Assembly (NCBI GenBank): GCA_947631255.1
Contig: CANRKT010000020.1
Coordinates: 1 to 49,928 of the forward strand
Direction: 5' to 3'
From: an uncultured Enterobacteriaceae bacterium
GTDB taxonomy: Bacteria > Pseudomonadota > Gammaproteobacteria > Enterobacterales > Enterobacteriaceae
DNA length: 49,928 bases
The position numbers and the translations under genes are program-made. Positions 1 through 9,656 of this stretch are shown here, in pieces. The notes under the pieces are model-generated. The model saw only the letters and a list, made by a program, of their open reading frames with translations. It searched no databases and had not been told where the DNA came from. Every line of letters begins with the position of its first letter. Positions within the stretch are counted from its first letter, which is position 1.

Positions 1-33
1 GCCATCAGGCGCCTTTCTTGCAAAGATACTTGC

Positions 34-1677
34 TTATTTTGCGTTTTTCAGCACTTCGCTAACAATATCAACCGCTTCTTTTTCAATCTGCTGACGATGC
101 TCAGCACCCAAGAAACTTTCGCAGTAGATTTTATAGGCTTCTTCAGTACCTGATGGACGCGCGGCAAACCAGCCGTTTTCTGTCATCACTTTCAGACCAC
201 CGATAGAAGCGCCGTTACCCGGAGCCGCCGTCAGACGGGCAGTAATAGGATCGCCCGCCAAGGTATCGGCACTGACCATCTCTGGTGAGAGTTTTGACAA
301 GGCAGACTTCTGCGCCAGGGTCGCTGGAGCTTGCAGACGGTTATAGCTCGGGGAACCAAAACGTTCAGCCAGCTCATCATAATGCTGCTGTGGGTTTTTA
401 CCGGTTACGGCAGTAATTTCTGCCGCCAGCAAGCACATAATGATGCCGTCTTTATCAGTCGACCACGGTGTACCATCGAAACGCAGGAATGAAGCCCCGG
501 CACTTTCTTCGCCACCAAAACCAAAGCTGCCGTCAAACAGGCCATCAACGAACCATTTGAAACCTACCGGTACTTCCACCAGCTTACGGCCCAGTTCATT
601 GACCACTCGGTCGATCATCGCAGAGGAAACCAGGGTTTTACCCACAGCAACATCAGCGCCCCACTGTGGACGATGCTGGAACAGGTAGTTAATCGCTACC
701 GCCAGATAATGGTTCGGATTCATTAGCCCGGCCGGGGTGACAATACCATGACGGTCATAATCAGGATCGTTAGCAAAAGCCAGATCAAACTTATCCCGCA
801 GAGCCAGTAAACCGGCCATCGCACACTCTGAGGAACAATCCATACGAATCGCGCCGTCTTTATCCAGGTGCATAAAGCGGAATGTCTGATCAACCTGATC
901 ATTAACCAGCGTTAAGTTCAGGTTGTAGTGGCTGGCAATACGCTTCCAGTATTCGATACCAGAACCGCCAAGTGGATCCACGCCCAGTGTTAAACCGGCT
1001 TTTTGAATCGCCGCCATATCAATGATATCAACCAGACCTTCAATAAACGGTTGTACCAGGTCTTGCTCCTGCACATAGCCGCTGGTCAGCGCTTCATCCA
1101 GAGACAAGCGTTTTACGCCCTCCAGATTTTGCGCTAACAGTTGATTAGCGCGCTTTTCAATGACGCTGGTGACATTGGTATCAGCAGGTCCGCCATTCGG
1201 TGGATTATATTTAATACCACCATCATCCGGCGGGTTATGGGAAGGTGTAATGACAATGCCGTCAGCCAGTACAGAAGAGTGCTTATTATGCTCAAGAATG
1301 GCGCGTGAAATGGCCGGTGTTGGGGTAAAACCATTATCTTCCTGCACAATGACCGTAACACCATTCGCAGTCAGAACTTCCAGCACTGAGATAAACGCAG
1401 GTTCAGACAAAGCATGGGTATCTTTACCGACATAGCAAGGCCCGGTGATCCCATTTTTAGCCCGCTCTTCGGCAATTGCCTGAGCAATAGCCAGAATGTG
1501 TGACTCATTGAAACTGTGACGTAATGAACCGCCACGGTGACCGGAAGTACCAAACTTCACCTGCTGTTCGGCATTATTGACATCTGGCTTCAGCACATAA
1601 TATTGCGCTGTAAGTTGGGCAACGTTAATCAAATCACTCTGTTGTGCAGGTTGACCCGCACGCTTATGGTTAGCCAT
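34..1677 (-). CDS. pgm: Phosphoglucomutase, alpha-D-glucose specific
   Basis: Cytoplasmic enzyme interconverting glucose 1-phosphate and glucose 6-phosphate, linking glycolysis to UDP-glucose and glycogen. The 547-residue product has the expected family length. The phosphoserine loop TPSHNPP places the catalytic Ser at 146, and the metal loop DPDYDRHG (about 304-311) and a sugar-binding GGEES motif are present. The start is set at MANHKRAG because it aligns with the E. coli N-terminus and has an AAGGA ribosome site just upstream; the frame runs 14 codons further but without family similarity. It lies 26 bp downstream of seqA on the same strand, the seqA-pgm operon known in E. coli. Nothing looks degraded. 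Confidence 0.97.
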   Translation of the reverse strand: MANHKRAGQPAQQSDLINVAQLTAQYYVLKPDVNNAEQQVKFGTSGHRGGSLRHSFNESHILAIAQAIAEERAKNGITGPCYVGKDTHALSEPAFISVLEVLTANGVTVIVQEDNGFTPTPAISRAILEHNKHSSVLADGIVITPSHNPPDDGGIKYNPPNGGPADTNVTSVIEKRANQLLAQNLEGVKRLSLDEALTSGYVQEQDLVQPFIEGLVDIIDMAAIQKAGLTLGVDPLGGSGIEYWKRIASHYNLNLTLVNDQVDQTFRFMHLDKDGAIRMDCSSECAMAGLLALRDKFDLAFANDPDYDRHGIVTPAGLMNPNHYLAVAINYLFQHRPQWGADVAVGKTLVSSAMIDRVVNELGRKLVEVPVGFKWFVDGLFDGSFGFGGEESAGASFLRFDGTPWSTDKDGIIMCLLAAEITAVTGKNPQQHYDELAERFGSPSYNRLQAPATLAQKSALSKLSPEMVSADTLAGDPITARLTAAPGNGASIGGLKVMTENGWFAARPSGTEEAYKIYCESFLGAEHRQQIEKEAVDIVSEVLKNAK

Positions 1678-1703
1678 TGACTCTTCCTTACTGACAGCTA
1701 GTT

Positions 1704-2243
1704 TTAGATGGTTCCGCAAACCTTCTCAATCAGTTCCGCCGGGAACTTCATTGATTGCATAATATGCCCTACCATGCTGCACTTACGCTCAGTATTGGTA
1801 TTAGTAATTACCCAGTATGGGGTGCCAGGGATATGCTTTGGCTTGGTTTGGTTACCGTTAGCCAGCAGCGTTTGCTCATTACCCGCAAAATAGACGCGAG
1901 TCCGTCCATAGAGCGACTCTGTCGCTTCACCGAAGGTTTTCGCATCTAATTGATACAGTGTAGACAACACCATCATAAATCGATTTACTGCTCTGTTTTG
2001 TGCGGCGTACTCGTCGGACAGCAGCAGTTCGCGTACAGCACGGACACGCTGACGCGCAACATTGACCGGTTTTTCTTCCACTACCACCGGTTCGCTGTTA
2101 CTGGTACCCAGTGGCACCGCAGGCACGACACCTGCTGTAAATTTAAGCATGCGCCGTAAAATATCGGACGCGCTTTCACCAATATGCTGGGTATGGCTGG
2201 CAATGTAGCGATACAGCTCGTCATCAACTTCAATTTTTTTCAT
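1704..2243 (-). CDS. seqA: Replication-initiation negative modulator SeqA
   Basis: Binds hemimethylated GATC sites, sequestering oriC after initiation and organising newly replicated DNA. The 179-residue product is two residues shorter than the E. coli protein. It has the N-terminal oligomerisation segment (about residues 1-35, [17 protein letters not shown]), a variable linker rich in Val, Pro and Glu, and a conserved C-terminal DNA-binding domain ending KVCGTI. It is the first gene of the seqA-pgm pair and is divergent from ybfF, from which it is separated by about 170 bp. Recognition is confident from the N- and C-terminal blocks. Confidence 0.96.
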   Translation of the reverse strand: MKKIEVDDELYRYIASHTQHIGESASDILRRMLKFTAGVVPAVPLGTSNSEPVVVEEKPVNVARQRVRAVRELLLSDEYAAQNRAVNRFMMVLSTLYQLDAKTFGEATESLYGRTRVYFAGNEQTLLANGNQTKPKHIPGTPYWVITNTNTERKCSMVGHIMQSMKFPAELIEKVCGTI

Positions 2244-2417
2244 CTTTATCCGGTACGCTTTATTTTTTAACCTTATTAACGGGTATTATAGGGGCAAAAC
2301 CCAACGGGGGGTAGATTAACAGGAAGCACTGAAGCACTCGGCGAAATATTTGCCGCGTACTCATAGCAATAGCTTCATGATACCCTAAGCAAACGTTCCA
2401 AAATAAAGATTTTTGCC

Positions 2418-3194
2418 ATGAAATTAAACACTCGCCTGCAAACAGCTCAACAATCAAACAATTTGTCGCCTATTGTCTTGATCCATGGTTTATTCGGTAG
2501 TCTTGATAATCTCGGGGTACTGGCTCGGGATCTCGGCCAGACTTATACGCTGTTACAAGTCGACCTACGCAATCACGGACTTTCTGGACGCAGTGAAGAG
2601 ATGAGCTACCGCGCTATGGCAGCTGATATTATCGATACTCTGGATGCCAGTGGAATCGATAAAGTGATTATTATCGGTCACTCGATGGGCGGCAAAGTCG
2701 CCATGGCGTTGACGGCACTGGCCCCTGACCGGGTTGAAAAGCTCGTGGTGATTGATATTGCGCCAGTAGCCTATCAGGAGCATCGTCACAAAGAGATCTT
2801 TAAAGCTATTCATGCCGTGACCAACGCAGGTGCCACCACCCGTCAACAAGCGACTGAAATTATGCAGCAGGATATCGATGAGGCAGGCGTGATTCAGTTT
2901 TTACTTAAATCCTTTAGTCAGGGTGAGTGGAAATTTAATGTTCCGGTACTGGAAGCACAATATGAAACGATCACTGGCTGGCAGCATGTGCCTTGCTGGC
3001 CACATCCGGTACTCTTTATCCGCGGTGGAAATTCGTCTTATATTGAAGAACACCACCGTGAAGAACTGACTCAGCAGTTCCCACTCTCCCGCGCCTACGT
3101 AGTGACAGGAGCCGGACATTGGGTCCACGCTGAAAAACCAGAAGCGGTTTTGCGGGCAATTCATCGATTTCTTGATGCCGACGCAGCGCATTGA
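2418..3194 (+). CDS. ybfF: Alpha/beta-hydrolase esterase YbfF
   Basis: Soluble alpha/beta-hydrolase of 258 residues. E. coli YbfF is an esterase acting on acyl-CoA or short acyl esters, although its physiological substrate is unclear. Visible motifs are the oxyanion-hole segment HGLFGS (about 23-28), the nucleophile elbow GHSMGG with Ser89, and the C-terminal GAGHWVHAEKP block carrying the catalytic His. The start gives the MKLN N-terminus shared with E. coli. It is divergent from seqA, and ybfE follows about 130 bp downstream. Confidence 0.93.
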   Translation: MKLNTRLQTAQQSNNLSPIVLIHGLFGSLDNLGVLARDLGQTYTLLQVDLRNHGLSGRSEEMSYRAMAADIIDTLDASGIDKVIIIGHSMGGKVAMALTALAPDRVEKLVVIDIAPVAYQEHRHKEIFKAIHAVTNAGATTRQQATEIMQQDIDEAGVIQFLLKSFSQGEWKFNVPVLEAQYETITGWQHVPCWPHPVLFIRGGNSSYIEEHHREELTQQFPLSRAYVVTGAGHWVHAEKPEAVLRAIHRFLDADAAH

Positions 3195-3326
3195 TTAAAA
3201 AAAGAACGAGTAAGTAACTTAGGGCGCGAACACATTGGCGCAACTGGCGCGCTAATGTATGATGTCGCGCTAAAATGCGCCCTGCACCCTGCATGTGCAT
3301 CAGACTTCCCTGTCAGTACCCTAATC

Positions 3327-3608
3327 ATGGCAAAAGAACAAACGGACCGTACTACAATAGATCTGTTCGCAAATGAGCGTCGACCCGGGAGACCGAAAAC
3401 GAATCCCCTCGCTCGCGACGAACAGCTGCGTATCAATAAACGCAATCAGCTAAAACGTGATAAAGTTCGTGGACTTAAGCGTGTGGAGCTAAAATTAACT
3501 AGCGAAGCGGTTGATGCTCTGGATCAACTGGCAGAGATTCGCGAGCTTAGCCGCAGCGAATTGATTGAAGAAATGCTACTCATACAGCTCGCTAACACCA
3601 GTCAGTGA
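3327..3608 (+). CDS. ybfE: YbfE, ribbon-helix-helix-like small protein with altered 3' end
   Basis: Small basic protein of 93 residues. E. coli YbfE is a LexA-regulated CopB/ribbon-helix-helix-like protein of undefined function. The start MAKEQTDRTT matches E. coli exactly. The frame is open 24 codons further upstream without similarity. The core (ERRPGRPKTNPL, then a basic helix, then SRSELIEEML) is conserved. The last residues, LIQLANTSQ, diverge from E. coli because the stop codon lies inside an ERIC-like repeat that begins at about 3599. The gene is probably functional with a slightly changed C-terminus. I could not find a convincing LexA box upstream. Confidence 0.88.
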   Translation: MAKEQTDRTTIDLFANERRPGRPKTNPLARDEQLRINKRNQLKRDKVRGLKRVELKLTSEAVDALDQLAEIRELSRSELIEEMLLIQLANTSQ

Positions 3609-3660
3609 CTGGGAGAGTGAAGAACCAACGTACCTGCAACTTGAAGTACGACGGGGCATG
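3599..3660 (+). repeat. ERIC-like repeat, right half
   Basis: The segment reads GTCAGTGACTGGGAGAGTGA, then CCAACGTACCTGCAACTTGA, then AGTACGACGGGG. This is the right half of the enterobacterial repetitive intergenic consensus, the part matching the usual ERIC2 region AGTGACTGGGGTGAGCG. The left half is missing, because coding sequence of ybfE abuts it. The right edge runs into the palindrome GGGGCATGCCCC. Confidence 0.75.
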
Positions 3661-3729
3661 CCCCTAACTCATTCGTGTTGCAGACTGTGCACAGCCGTTA
3701 GATACACGTTTCCGCTAATGGGGCTATTC

Positions 3730-3738
3730 TGCTATGAT
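3730..3738 (+). promoter_or_regulatory. Putative fldA extended -10 promoter
   Basis: An extended -10 element, TGC followed by TATGAT (3733-3738), lies about 60 bp before fldA. No good -35 hexamer is visible at standard spacing. Inference only. Confidence 0.35.
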
Positions 3739-3800
3739 TGCCCCATGCACTGGCATTGAACAGCCGACATTAAATTCAGTTTCAAGGGGCTATCTTATTC

Positions 3801-4331
3801 ATGGCAATCGTAGGCATTTTTTTCGGCAGTGACACGGGTAACACCGAAAACATCGCGAAAATGATTCAAAAGCAACTCGGTAAAGATGTTGCAGAAGTTC
3901 ATGATATCGCTAAATGCAGCAAAGAAGACCTGGAAGGTTTTGATATTCTGCTACTGGGTATTCCAACCTGGTATTATGGTGAGGCGCAGTGTGACTGGGA
4001 TGATTTCTTCCCAACACTGGAAGAAGTAGACTTCAATGGTAAATTAGTGGCACTTTTTGGCTGCGGCGACCAGGAAGACTATGCAGAATATTTCTGTGAT
4101 GCTCTCGGAACCATCCGCGATATTATTGAACCTAATGGTGCAGTGATTGTCGGACACTGGCCAACAGCGGGTTACCATTTTGAAGCGTCAAAAGGTCTGG
4201 CTGATGACAGCAACTTTGTCGGTCTGGCTATCGATGAAGATCGCCAACCAGAACTGACTGCTGAACGTGTTGAAAAATGGACCAAACAGGTCGCTGACGA
4301 ATTGAATCTGGATAGCATCATCAACGCCTAA
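3801..4331 (+). CDS. fldA: Flavodoxin 1
   Basis: FMN-binding low-potential electron carrier for IspG/IspH, biotin synthase, ribonucleotide reductase and methionine synthase activation. The 176 residues equal the E. coli length. The FMN phosphate loop SDTGNT (10-15) and the two aromatic residues flanking the isoalloxazine, Trp57 and Tyr94, are present, and the GCGDQEDY block is intact. It is followed by fur, as in E. coli, with a hairpin between. The acidic composition is typical of flavodoxins. Confidence 0.97.
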   Translation: MAIVGIFFGSDTGNTENIAKMIQKQLGKDVAEVHDIAKCSKEDLEGFDILLLGIPTWYYGEAQCDWDDFFPTLEEVDFNGKLVALFGCGDQEDYAEYFCDALGTIRDIIEPNGAVIVGHWPTAGYHFEASKGLADDSNFVGLAIDEDRQPELTAERVEKWTKQVADELNLDSIINA

Positions 4332-4338
4332 TCAGAAT

Positions 4339-4365
4339 GGCGCAAAACAACCTTTGCGCCGTTTC
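4339..4365 (+). terminator. Terminator-like hairpin after fldA
   Basis: GGCGCAAA pairs perfectly with TTTGCGCC (4339-4346 with 4353-4360) beginning 8 bp after the fldA stop. Only a short GTTTCG follows, so termination efficiency is uncertain. Confidence 0.55.
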
Positions 4366-4513
4366 GATAGCATTTACCAATGAAGATAATTGCTACAAGT
4401 TTGTAACTTTCTTGTGTATCCCTGTACAATACCCACAAGTAAATTATCTGATAGTGGCGATAATTAGCTATACCGCTATGATTTTTCAATTATGTTTTGC
4501 ATGATAGTGGCGG

Positions 4514-4542
4514 TTCACATTTTAAACTCACAGCTCTATAAT
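4514..4542 (+). promoter_or_regulatory. fur promoter, sigma-70 type
   Basis: TTCACA (4514-4519), a 17-bp spacer and a perfect TATAAT (4537-4542) lie 65 bp before the fur start. A transcript starting near 4549 would have a leader of about 58 nt. I see no clear Fur box overlapping it. Confidence 0.7.
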
Positions 4543-4606
4543 AATGGACAACTCTTAACGCTCACTGCAATTTGAGCTAAACGTTAAGCAATAGGAAAAT
4601 CTCCGC

Positions 4607-5059
4607 ATGACTGACAACAATACCGCATTAAAAAAGGCCGGCTTGAAAGTCACGCTTCCGCGATTAAAAATCCTTGAAGTGTTACAAGAACCGGATAACC
4701 ACCATGTCAGTGCGGAAGACTTATATAAACGCCTGATTGACATGGGTGAAGAAATTGGACTGGCGACAGTCTACCGTGTACTCAACCAGTTTGATGATGC
4801 AGGTATCGTTACGCGCCATAACTTTGAAGGCGGTAAGTCTGTTTTTGAACTGACTCAACAGCATCACCACGATCACCTGATCTGCCTCGATTGCGGCAAA
4901 GTAATCGAGTTCAGTGACGACTCAATTGAGCAGCGTCAACGTGAAATTGCTACCCGTCACGGCATCCGCCTGACTAATCATAGCCTTTATCTGTATGGTC
5001 ATTGCGCAGGAAGCGACTGCCGCACTGACGAGCACGCTCACGATAATAGCAACAAATAA
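4607..5059 (+). CDS. fur: Ferric uptake regulator
   Basis: Global metal-responsive transcription factor that represses iron acquisition genes when loaded with Fe(II). It has 150 residues. The winged-helix recognition region ATVYRVLNQFDDAGIV is at about 53-68. The dimerisation domain has the His-rich stretch QHHHDHLICLDCG, with the structural zinc cysteines C93 and C96, and a second pair C133/C138. All metal ligands expected for E. coli Fur are present. The start MTDNNTALKKAGL matches the family. The translated upstream leader ORF uof of E. coli is not convincingly conserved here. Confidence 0.98.
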   Translation: MTDNNTALKKAGLKVTLPRLKILEVLQEPDNHHVSAEDLYKRLIDMGEEIGLATVYRVLNQFDDAGIVTRHNFEGGKSVFELTQQHHHDHLICLDCGKVIEFSDDSIEQRQREIATRHGIRLTNHSLYLYGHCAGSDCRTDEHAHDNSNK

Positions 5060-5065
5060 TCACTC

Positions 5066-5145
5066 AGAATGGCGTTATATTTCGCCATTCTACTTAAAAT
5101 AAAATCGGCGTTTCTCAATCATTGATGGTGCCGGTTTTATTTTAA
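5066..5145 (+). terminator. Two hairpins after fur
   Basis: The first is AGAATGGCG paired with CGCCATTCT (5066-5091). The second is a long stem, TAAAATAAAATCGGC paired with GCCGGTTTTATTTTA (5095-5109 with 5130-5144), followed by T-rich sequence. The second has the form of an intrinsic terminator for fur. The rest of the fur-glnS gap (about 5150-5310) shows no gene; chiPQ, found here in E. coli, is absent. Confidence 0.6.
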
Positions 5146-5310
5146 TCCTTCGTTATCCGCAGCCTCTCTTCGCTACACATTGTGTATTTCTCCTGCTCAT
5201 TACGGTTATCGCTATACTCTCTCGTCTGATATCGACTTGTATACCCGTAATAAACTGAACAATATTTGCCTCTTTGAGGCATTCAATATCCCGCCATGCT
5301 CGGCACACAT

Positions 5311-5350
5311 AAAAAAAGCCGTAATGATATAAACATCATTACGGCTTTTT
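5311..5350 (-). terminator. glnS intrinsic terminator
   Basis: A perfect stem AAGCCGTAATGAT/ATCATTACGGCTT flanked by A and T runs lies just past the glnS stop on the minus strand. The U tract is on the minus-strand transcript; the A/T symmetry would also permit bidirectional function. Confidence 0.85.
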
Positions 5351-5368
5351 CACAGGCAGAAAAGACGA

Positions 5369-7036
5369 TTAGCCGCCTATTTTAGCCCAGGTATCACGCA
5401 GACCTACGGTACGGTTAAACACCAGTTTATCAGTATTACCATAGTGACTATCAACACAGAAATAGCCTTCGCGTTCAAACTGATAAGGTTTCCCTGGCTC
5501 AGCCTTTTTCAGACTTGGCTCAGCAAATCCTTGCTTGATAACCAATGATTCAGGGTTAATGGTTGCGAGGAAATCTTCAGCTGCGCCTGGATTCGCCACA
5601 CTGAAAAGACGATCGTATAAACGGAACTCGACTGGCAGAGCATGCGCTGCACTGACCCAGTGGATAACCCCTTTTACTTTACGGCCATCTTGTGGGTCTT
5701 TACTCAGTGTTTCTGGATCATAAGAGCAGTAAATAGCGGTAATGGTACCCTGCTCGTCTTTCTCTACACGTTCCGCTTTGATGACGTAAGCATTACGCAG
5801 ACGCACTTCTTTACCCAGCACCAGACGCTTATACTGCTTATTTGCTTCTTCGCGGAAATCAGCCCGGTCGATATAGATTTCCTGGCTAAATGGAGCCTCA
5901 CGACTGCCCATCTCTGGGTTATTTGGATGATTAGGCATAGTAATCAGCAACTCTTCTCCTTGCGGGAAGTTTTCGATAATTACTTTTACCGGGTCCAGAA
6001 CTGCCATTGCGCGCGGGGCATGTTCGTTCAGATCATCCCGAACACAGGACTCCAGAGAAGCCATCTCTACGGTGTTGTCTTGCTTGGTGACGCCAATACG
6101 TTTGCAGAACTCACGGATAGAAGCCGCTGTATAACCACGACGACGCAAGCCAGAAATCGTTGGCATACGTGGGTCATCCCAGCCTTCAACAACCTTTTCC
6201 GTCACTAGCTGGTTCAGTTTACGCTTGGACATAATTGCGTATTCAAGATTCAGGCGGGAAAACTCATACTGATGAGGACGCGCCTCAATAGTGATATTAT
6301 CCAGTACCCAATCATAGAGACGACGGTTATCCTGGAATTCCAGGGTACACAGTGAGTGAGTGATCCCTTCCAGCGCATCGGAAATGCAGTGCGTAAAGTC
6401 GTACATCGGATAGATGCACCACTTATTGCCGGTCTGATGGTGCTCGGCAAATTTAACCCGATAGATAACAGGATCGCGCATAACAATAAATGGCGATGCC
6501 ATATCAATTTTTGCACGCAGGCAGATGGTGCCTTCAGCAAACTCACCGTTACGCATTTTTTCAAACAGCGCCAGGTTTTCTTCGACACTGCGGTCACGAT
6601 ACGGACTATTTTTGCCCGGGCTGGTCAGCGTACCGCGATATTCACGGATTTGCTCTGGCGTCAGTTCGTCAATATAGGCCAGGCCTTTATTGATTAACTC
6701 AATGGCATAGTTAAACAACATATCGAAATAATCAGAGGAATAGCGAACATCGCCTGACCAATGGAAACCCAGCCACTCAACATCACGCTTAATTGACTCA
6801 ACATACTCGATATCTTCTTTTACCGGGTTAGTATCATCAAAACGCAGATTACACTGACCGTTATAATCTTTTGCGATACCAAAGTTCAGGCAAATAGATT
6901 TCGCATGACCGATATGCAAATAGCCATTCGGCTCAGGCGGAAAGCGCGTACAAATCTCGGTATACTTACCGTTCGCTAAGTCTTCATCAACTATCTGACG
7001 AATAAAGTTAGTTGGGCGGGCTTCAGCCTCACTCAT
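5369..7036 (-). CDS. glnS: Glutaminyl-tRNA synthetase
   Basis: Class I aminoacyl-tRNA synthetase that charges tRNA-Gln, whose four genes lie in the tRNA operon at 16.3-16.8 kb. It has 555 residues. The HIGH motif is at 41-44 after PPEPNGYL, and the KMSKS equivalent MSKRK is at 269-273. The C-terminal beta-barrel anticodon-binding region is intact, ending AKIGG. The start [11 protein letters not shown] agrees with E. coli. It is transcribed away from nagE, with which it is in tandem on the minus strand. Confidence 0.97.
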   Translation of the reverse strand: MSEAEARPTNFIRQIVDEDLANGKYTEICTRFPPEPNGYLHIGHAKSICLNFGIAKDYNGQCNLRFDDTNPVKEDIEYVESIKRDVEWLGFHWSGDVRYSSDYFDMLFNYAIELINKGLAYIDELTPEQIREYRGTLTSPGKNSPYRDRSVEENLALFEKMRNGEFAEGTICLRAKIDMASPFIVMRDPVIYRVKFAEHHQTGNKWCIYPMYDFTHCISDALEGITHSLCTLEFQDNRRLYDWVLDNITIEARPHQYEFSRLNLEYAIMSKRKLNQLVTEKVVEGWDDPRMPTISGLRRRGYTAASIREFCKRIGVTKQDNTVEMASLESCVRDDLNEHAPRAMAVLDPVKVIIENFPQGEELLITMPNHPNNPEMGSREAPFSQEIYIDRADFREEANKQYKRLVLGKEVRLRNAYVIKAERVEKDEQGTITAIYCSYDPETLSKDPQDGRKVKGVIHWVSAAHALPVEFRLYDRLFSVANPGAAEDFLATINPESLVIKQGFAEPSLKKAEPGKPYQFEREGYFCVDSHYGNTDKLVFNRTVGLRDTWAKIGG

Positions 7037-7110
7037 TGCAGATTCCTCACAGCATAATTTTTCTCATTAGCTACGTATGATCTTATAACCTGCTGCGGGA
7101 AACAACCTTT

Positions 7111-7133
7111 ATGCCCTAAATAATTCAATTTGC
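7111..7133 (+). repeat. ERIC-like left-end fragment
   Basis: ATGCCCTAAATAATTCAATT resembles the left terminus of the ERIC-like elements elsewhere in the window (CTAAATAATTCGAGTTGC at 40.47 kb). No right half follows, so it would be a solo remnant. Confidence 0.4.
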
Positions 7134-7220
7134 TTATGGAGGCGACTCTTCGATAGCTCGTCCCATAGATTGGCTTTTTGAGGCCATGCCTATTGTAAGC
7201 CATTGACCTGCTTCACCTGC

Positions 7221-7251
7221 AAAAAAAACGGCTGGCGAAAGCGCCAGCCGT
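7221..7251 (-). terminator. nagE intrinsic terminator
   Basis: On the minus strand ACGGCTGGCG and CGCCAGCCGT form a perfect 10-bp stem, followed by eight U residues (the A run at 7221-7228). It starts about 30 bp after the nagE stop. Confidence 0.9.
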
Positions 7252-7279
7252 CAGTTACTGCATACCCTTTCGGGCGAGA

Positions 7280-9316
7280 TTATTTACTTTTGATTTCATA
7301 CAGCGGGGTCTGACCTGCCACCACCACCGTACCCGCCTTAATCACCAGGCCAGCGAAATCATCAATGTTGCTACAAACTACCGGGCTTATCATGGAACGC
7401 GCATTCGCATTGAGGAATTCGAGATCCATTTCCAGTACTGGCTGACCAGCGGCAACTTCCGCACCTTCTTCAACCAGGCGAGTGAACCCCTGTCCATTCA
7501 AGGCCACGGTATCAATACCCATATGCACCACAATTTCAGCACCTTGCACTGTTTCAAGGCAGAATGCGTGGTTGGTATTGAAGATTTTAACAATCGTACC
7601 CGCAGCAGGTGACACGACGGTTTTAGCGGTAGGTTTAATCGCCACGCCATCACCGACAGCTTTGCTCGCAAAGGCTTCATCAGGAACCTGGTCAAGTGCA
7701 ACCACTTCACCACTCACTGGCGCAACCAGTGCAGCTATGGTTACAGAATCCGCTTTCGATGCTGCCTGAGTCTTCGCTGGCGCAGGAGTGGGTTCACTGG
7801 CTGACGCTGGTGCCTTAGAGGCAGCAACATGACCAGCGACTTTCATCGCATCGGCAATTTTCTCTGCCGCAAAGCCCACAATGATCTGAACGCTGGTTTT
7901 GTTAAGGCGGATCACGCCGGTAGCACCCAGTCGTTTGGCCAGGGCTTCATTTACTTGTGAAGAGTCTTTAACGGTCAAGCGCAGACGTGTGATACAGGCA
8001 TCGATATTGGTCAGGTTATCAGACCCCCCCACCGCAACAATGTACTCACGCGCCAGACCTGCTGCATTGTCTTTGTTCAGTTCTGCATGACTGACATTAA
8101 CGTCACGGCCATCGGCTTCATTACCGGCAACCGCCAATTCACGTCCTGGAGTTAACAGGTTGAACTTTTTGATCATGAAACGGAAGACGATATAGTAAAT
8201 GGCGAAGAACACCAGACCTTGCGGAACAAGCATCCACCACTGTGTAGCCAGCGGGTTACGCGAAGACAGCGCCATATCCACCAGACCGGCCGAGAAACCA
8301 AACCCGGCAATCCAGTGCATACTGGCTGCAATAAAGACCGACACACCGGTCAGGAAGGCGTGAATAACATACAGAACAGGTGCCACGAACATGAAGGAGA
8401 ATTCAAGTGGCTCAGTAATTCCGGTAAAGAAGGCAGCAAACGCAGCAGCCATCATGATACCTGCAACTTTCGCTTTATTCTCAGGATGTGCGCAATGATA
8501 GATAGCCAGTGCCGCACCCGGCAGACCAAACATCATAATTGGGAAGAAACCAGCCTGATAACGTCCGGTGATACCCGCAATCGCTTTACCTTCTTCAATG
8601 GACTGTGCGCCACCAAGGAAGTTAGGAATATCGTTAATACCCGCAACGTCAAACCAGAATACAGAGTTCAATGCATGATGCAGACCAACGGGAATTAACA
8701 GACGGTTGAAGAAGGCATAGATACCTGCCCCCATAGAACCAAGTTTCTGAATATGCTCACCAAAGTTTACCAGACCATCAAAAATCATTGGCCAGACATA
8801 CATCATGATGAAAGCAACCAGAATCATCACAAACGAGGTGAGGATAGGAACCAGGCGGCGGCCACTGAAGAAGGAGAACGCTTTCGGCAGTTCAACACCA
8901 CTGAAGCGGTTATAAAGCTCTGCAGAGATAATACCCACCAGAATACCGACAAACTGGTTATTGATTTTACCAAAGGCAGCAGGAACCTGATCCGCTGGGA
9001 TTTTTTGAATCATTTCCACCGCAGCAGGGGAACAGAGTGTGGTCAGCACCAAGAAACCAACGAAACCGGTCAGTGCCGCAGCACCGTCTTTATCTTTTGA
9101 CATACCGTAAGCGACACCAATCGCAAACAGCACTGACATATTGTCGATAATCGCCGCACCGGATTTAATGAATAGCGCCGCTAAAGCGTTATTGCCACCC
9201 CATGCAACCGGGTCAATCCAGTAACCGACCCCCATCAGTATCGCTGCAGCCGGTAATGTTGCCACTGGCACCATTAACGCGCGACCAACGCGTTGTAAAT
9301 AACCTAGAATACTCAC
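7280..9316 (-). CDS. nagE: N-acetylglucosamine-specific PTS permease EIICBA
   Basis: Inner-membrane transporter that imports N-acetylglucosamine and phosphorylates it to GlcNAc-6-P. It has 678 residues in domain order EIIC (1 to about 385, many hydrophobic segments), EIIB (about 420-495, phosphorylated Cys441 in NIDACITRLR) and EIIA (about 525-678, active His598 in VVHMG, with His583 nearby). It is about 30 residues longer than E. coli NagE, mostly through an Ala/Pro/Lys-rich linker around 497-525. It is divergent from nagBACD, with the shared control region between them. Confidence 0.97.
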   Translation of the reverse strand: MSILGYLQRVGRALMVPVATLPAAAILMGVGYWIDPVAWGGNNALAALFIKSGAAIIDNMSVLFAIGVAYGMSKDKDGAAALTGFVGFLVLTTLCSPAAVEMIQKIPADQVPAAFGKINNQFVGILVGIISAELYNRFSGVELPKAFSFFSGRRLVPILTSFVMILVAFIMMYVWPMIFDGLVNFGEHIQKLGSMGAGIYAFFNRLLIPVGLHHALNSVFWFDVAGINDIPNFLGGAQSIEEGKAIAGITGRYQAGFFPIMMFGLPGAALAIYHCAHPENKAKVAGIMMAAAFAAFFTGITEPLEFSFMFVAPVLYVIHAFLTGVSVFIAASMHWIAGFGFSAGLVDMALSSRNPLATQWWMLVPQGLVFFAIYYIVFRFMIKKFNLLTPGRELAVAGNEADGRDVNVSHAELNKDNAAGLAREYIVAVGGSDNLTNIDACITRLRLTVKDSSQVNEALAKRLGATGVIRLNKTSVQIIVGFAAEKIADAMKVAGHVAASKAPASASEPTPAPAKTQAASKADSVTIAALVAPVSGEVVALDQVPDEAFASKAVGDGVAIKPTAKTVVSPAAGTIVKIFNTNHAFCLETVQGAEIVVHMGIDTVALNGQGFTRLVEEGAEVAAGQPVLEMDLEFLNANARSMISPVVCSNIDDFAGLVIKAGTVVVAGQTPLYEIKSK

Positions 9317-9430
9317 TGTTGATTCCCCTCATGAGGCCCCAGTTTATGGGTTGCTCAAACCATTTTTTTTATTATAAGCCAGCATTTAATTCATGCCGAC
9401 ATTTAATGTCACATATAATAGTGTGAAAAA

Positions 9431-9455
9431 AAATAATTCGTATCGCAAATTAATA
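9431..9455. promoter_or_regulatory. NagC operator-like palindrome
   Basis: AATAATTCGTATCGCAAATT has the ATT-CG/CG-AAAT symmetry with AT-rich flanks seen in NagC operators. It sits on the nagE side of the nagE-nagB gap next to a CRP site. In E. coli NagC represses both units by looping between two sites. A weaker AT-rich candidate on the nagB side is near 9525-9548. Inferred from pattern and context. Confidence 0.5.
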
Positions 9456-9464
9456 GCTATATTT

Positions 9465-9480
9465 TGTGATAAATATCACC
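9465..9480. promoter_or_regulatory. CRP-cAMP binding site
   Basis: TGTGA-TAAATA-TCACC matches the CRP consensus TGTGA-N6-TCACA at nine of ten half-site positions. It lies centrally in the nagE-nagB divergent region, where a CRP site activating both units is known in E. coli. Confidence 0.75.
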
Positions 9481-9656
9481 AAATATCGCTTCCGGACCTC
9501 CTGACCTCTGGCTATACCGCAAAACTTATTTTATGATTAAAAAAATCAACATATCCAGATTTATGCACTATCCATCACGATAAAGGCTATCTTAGAGCAA
9601 GATGGACTGCTTCCGTCGTAATGACTTCTGTTTGCATACAACTTTTGAGGTAAATG

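Noticed and set aside
34-1719. Longer pgm, asnB, ubiF, miaB, dacA, folD and ybeM frames with extended N-termini
   Set aside because: The upstream codons have no family similarity, and the internal starts restore the usual N-termini, often with better ribosome sites.
3275-3310. Possible LexA box before ybfE (CTG-CATGTGCAT-CAG)
   Set aside because: The half-sites are separated by nine bases rather than the ten required by the LexA consensus, and the interior is not TA-rich.
4492-4575. uof-like upstream ORF of fur (27 codons)
   Set aside because: It starts upstream of the best fur promoter, has no ribosome site and ends about 30 nt before fur, so it is not the coupled leader ORF of E. coli.
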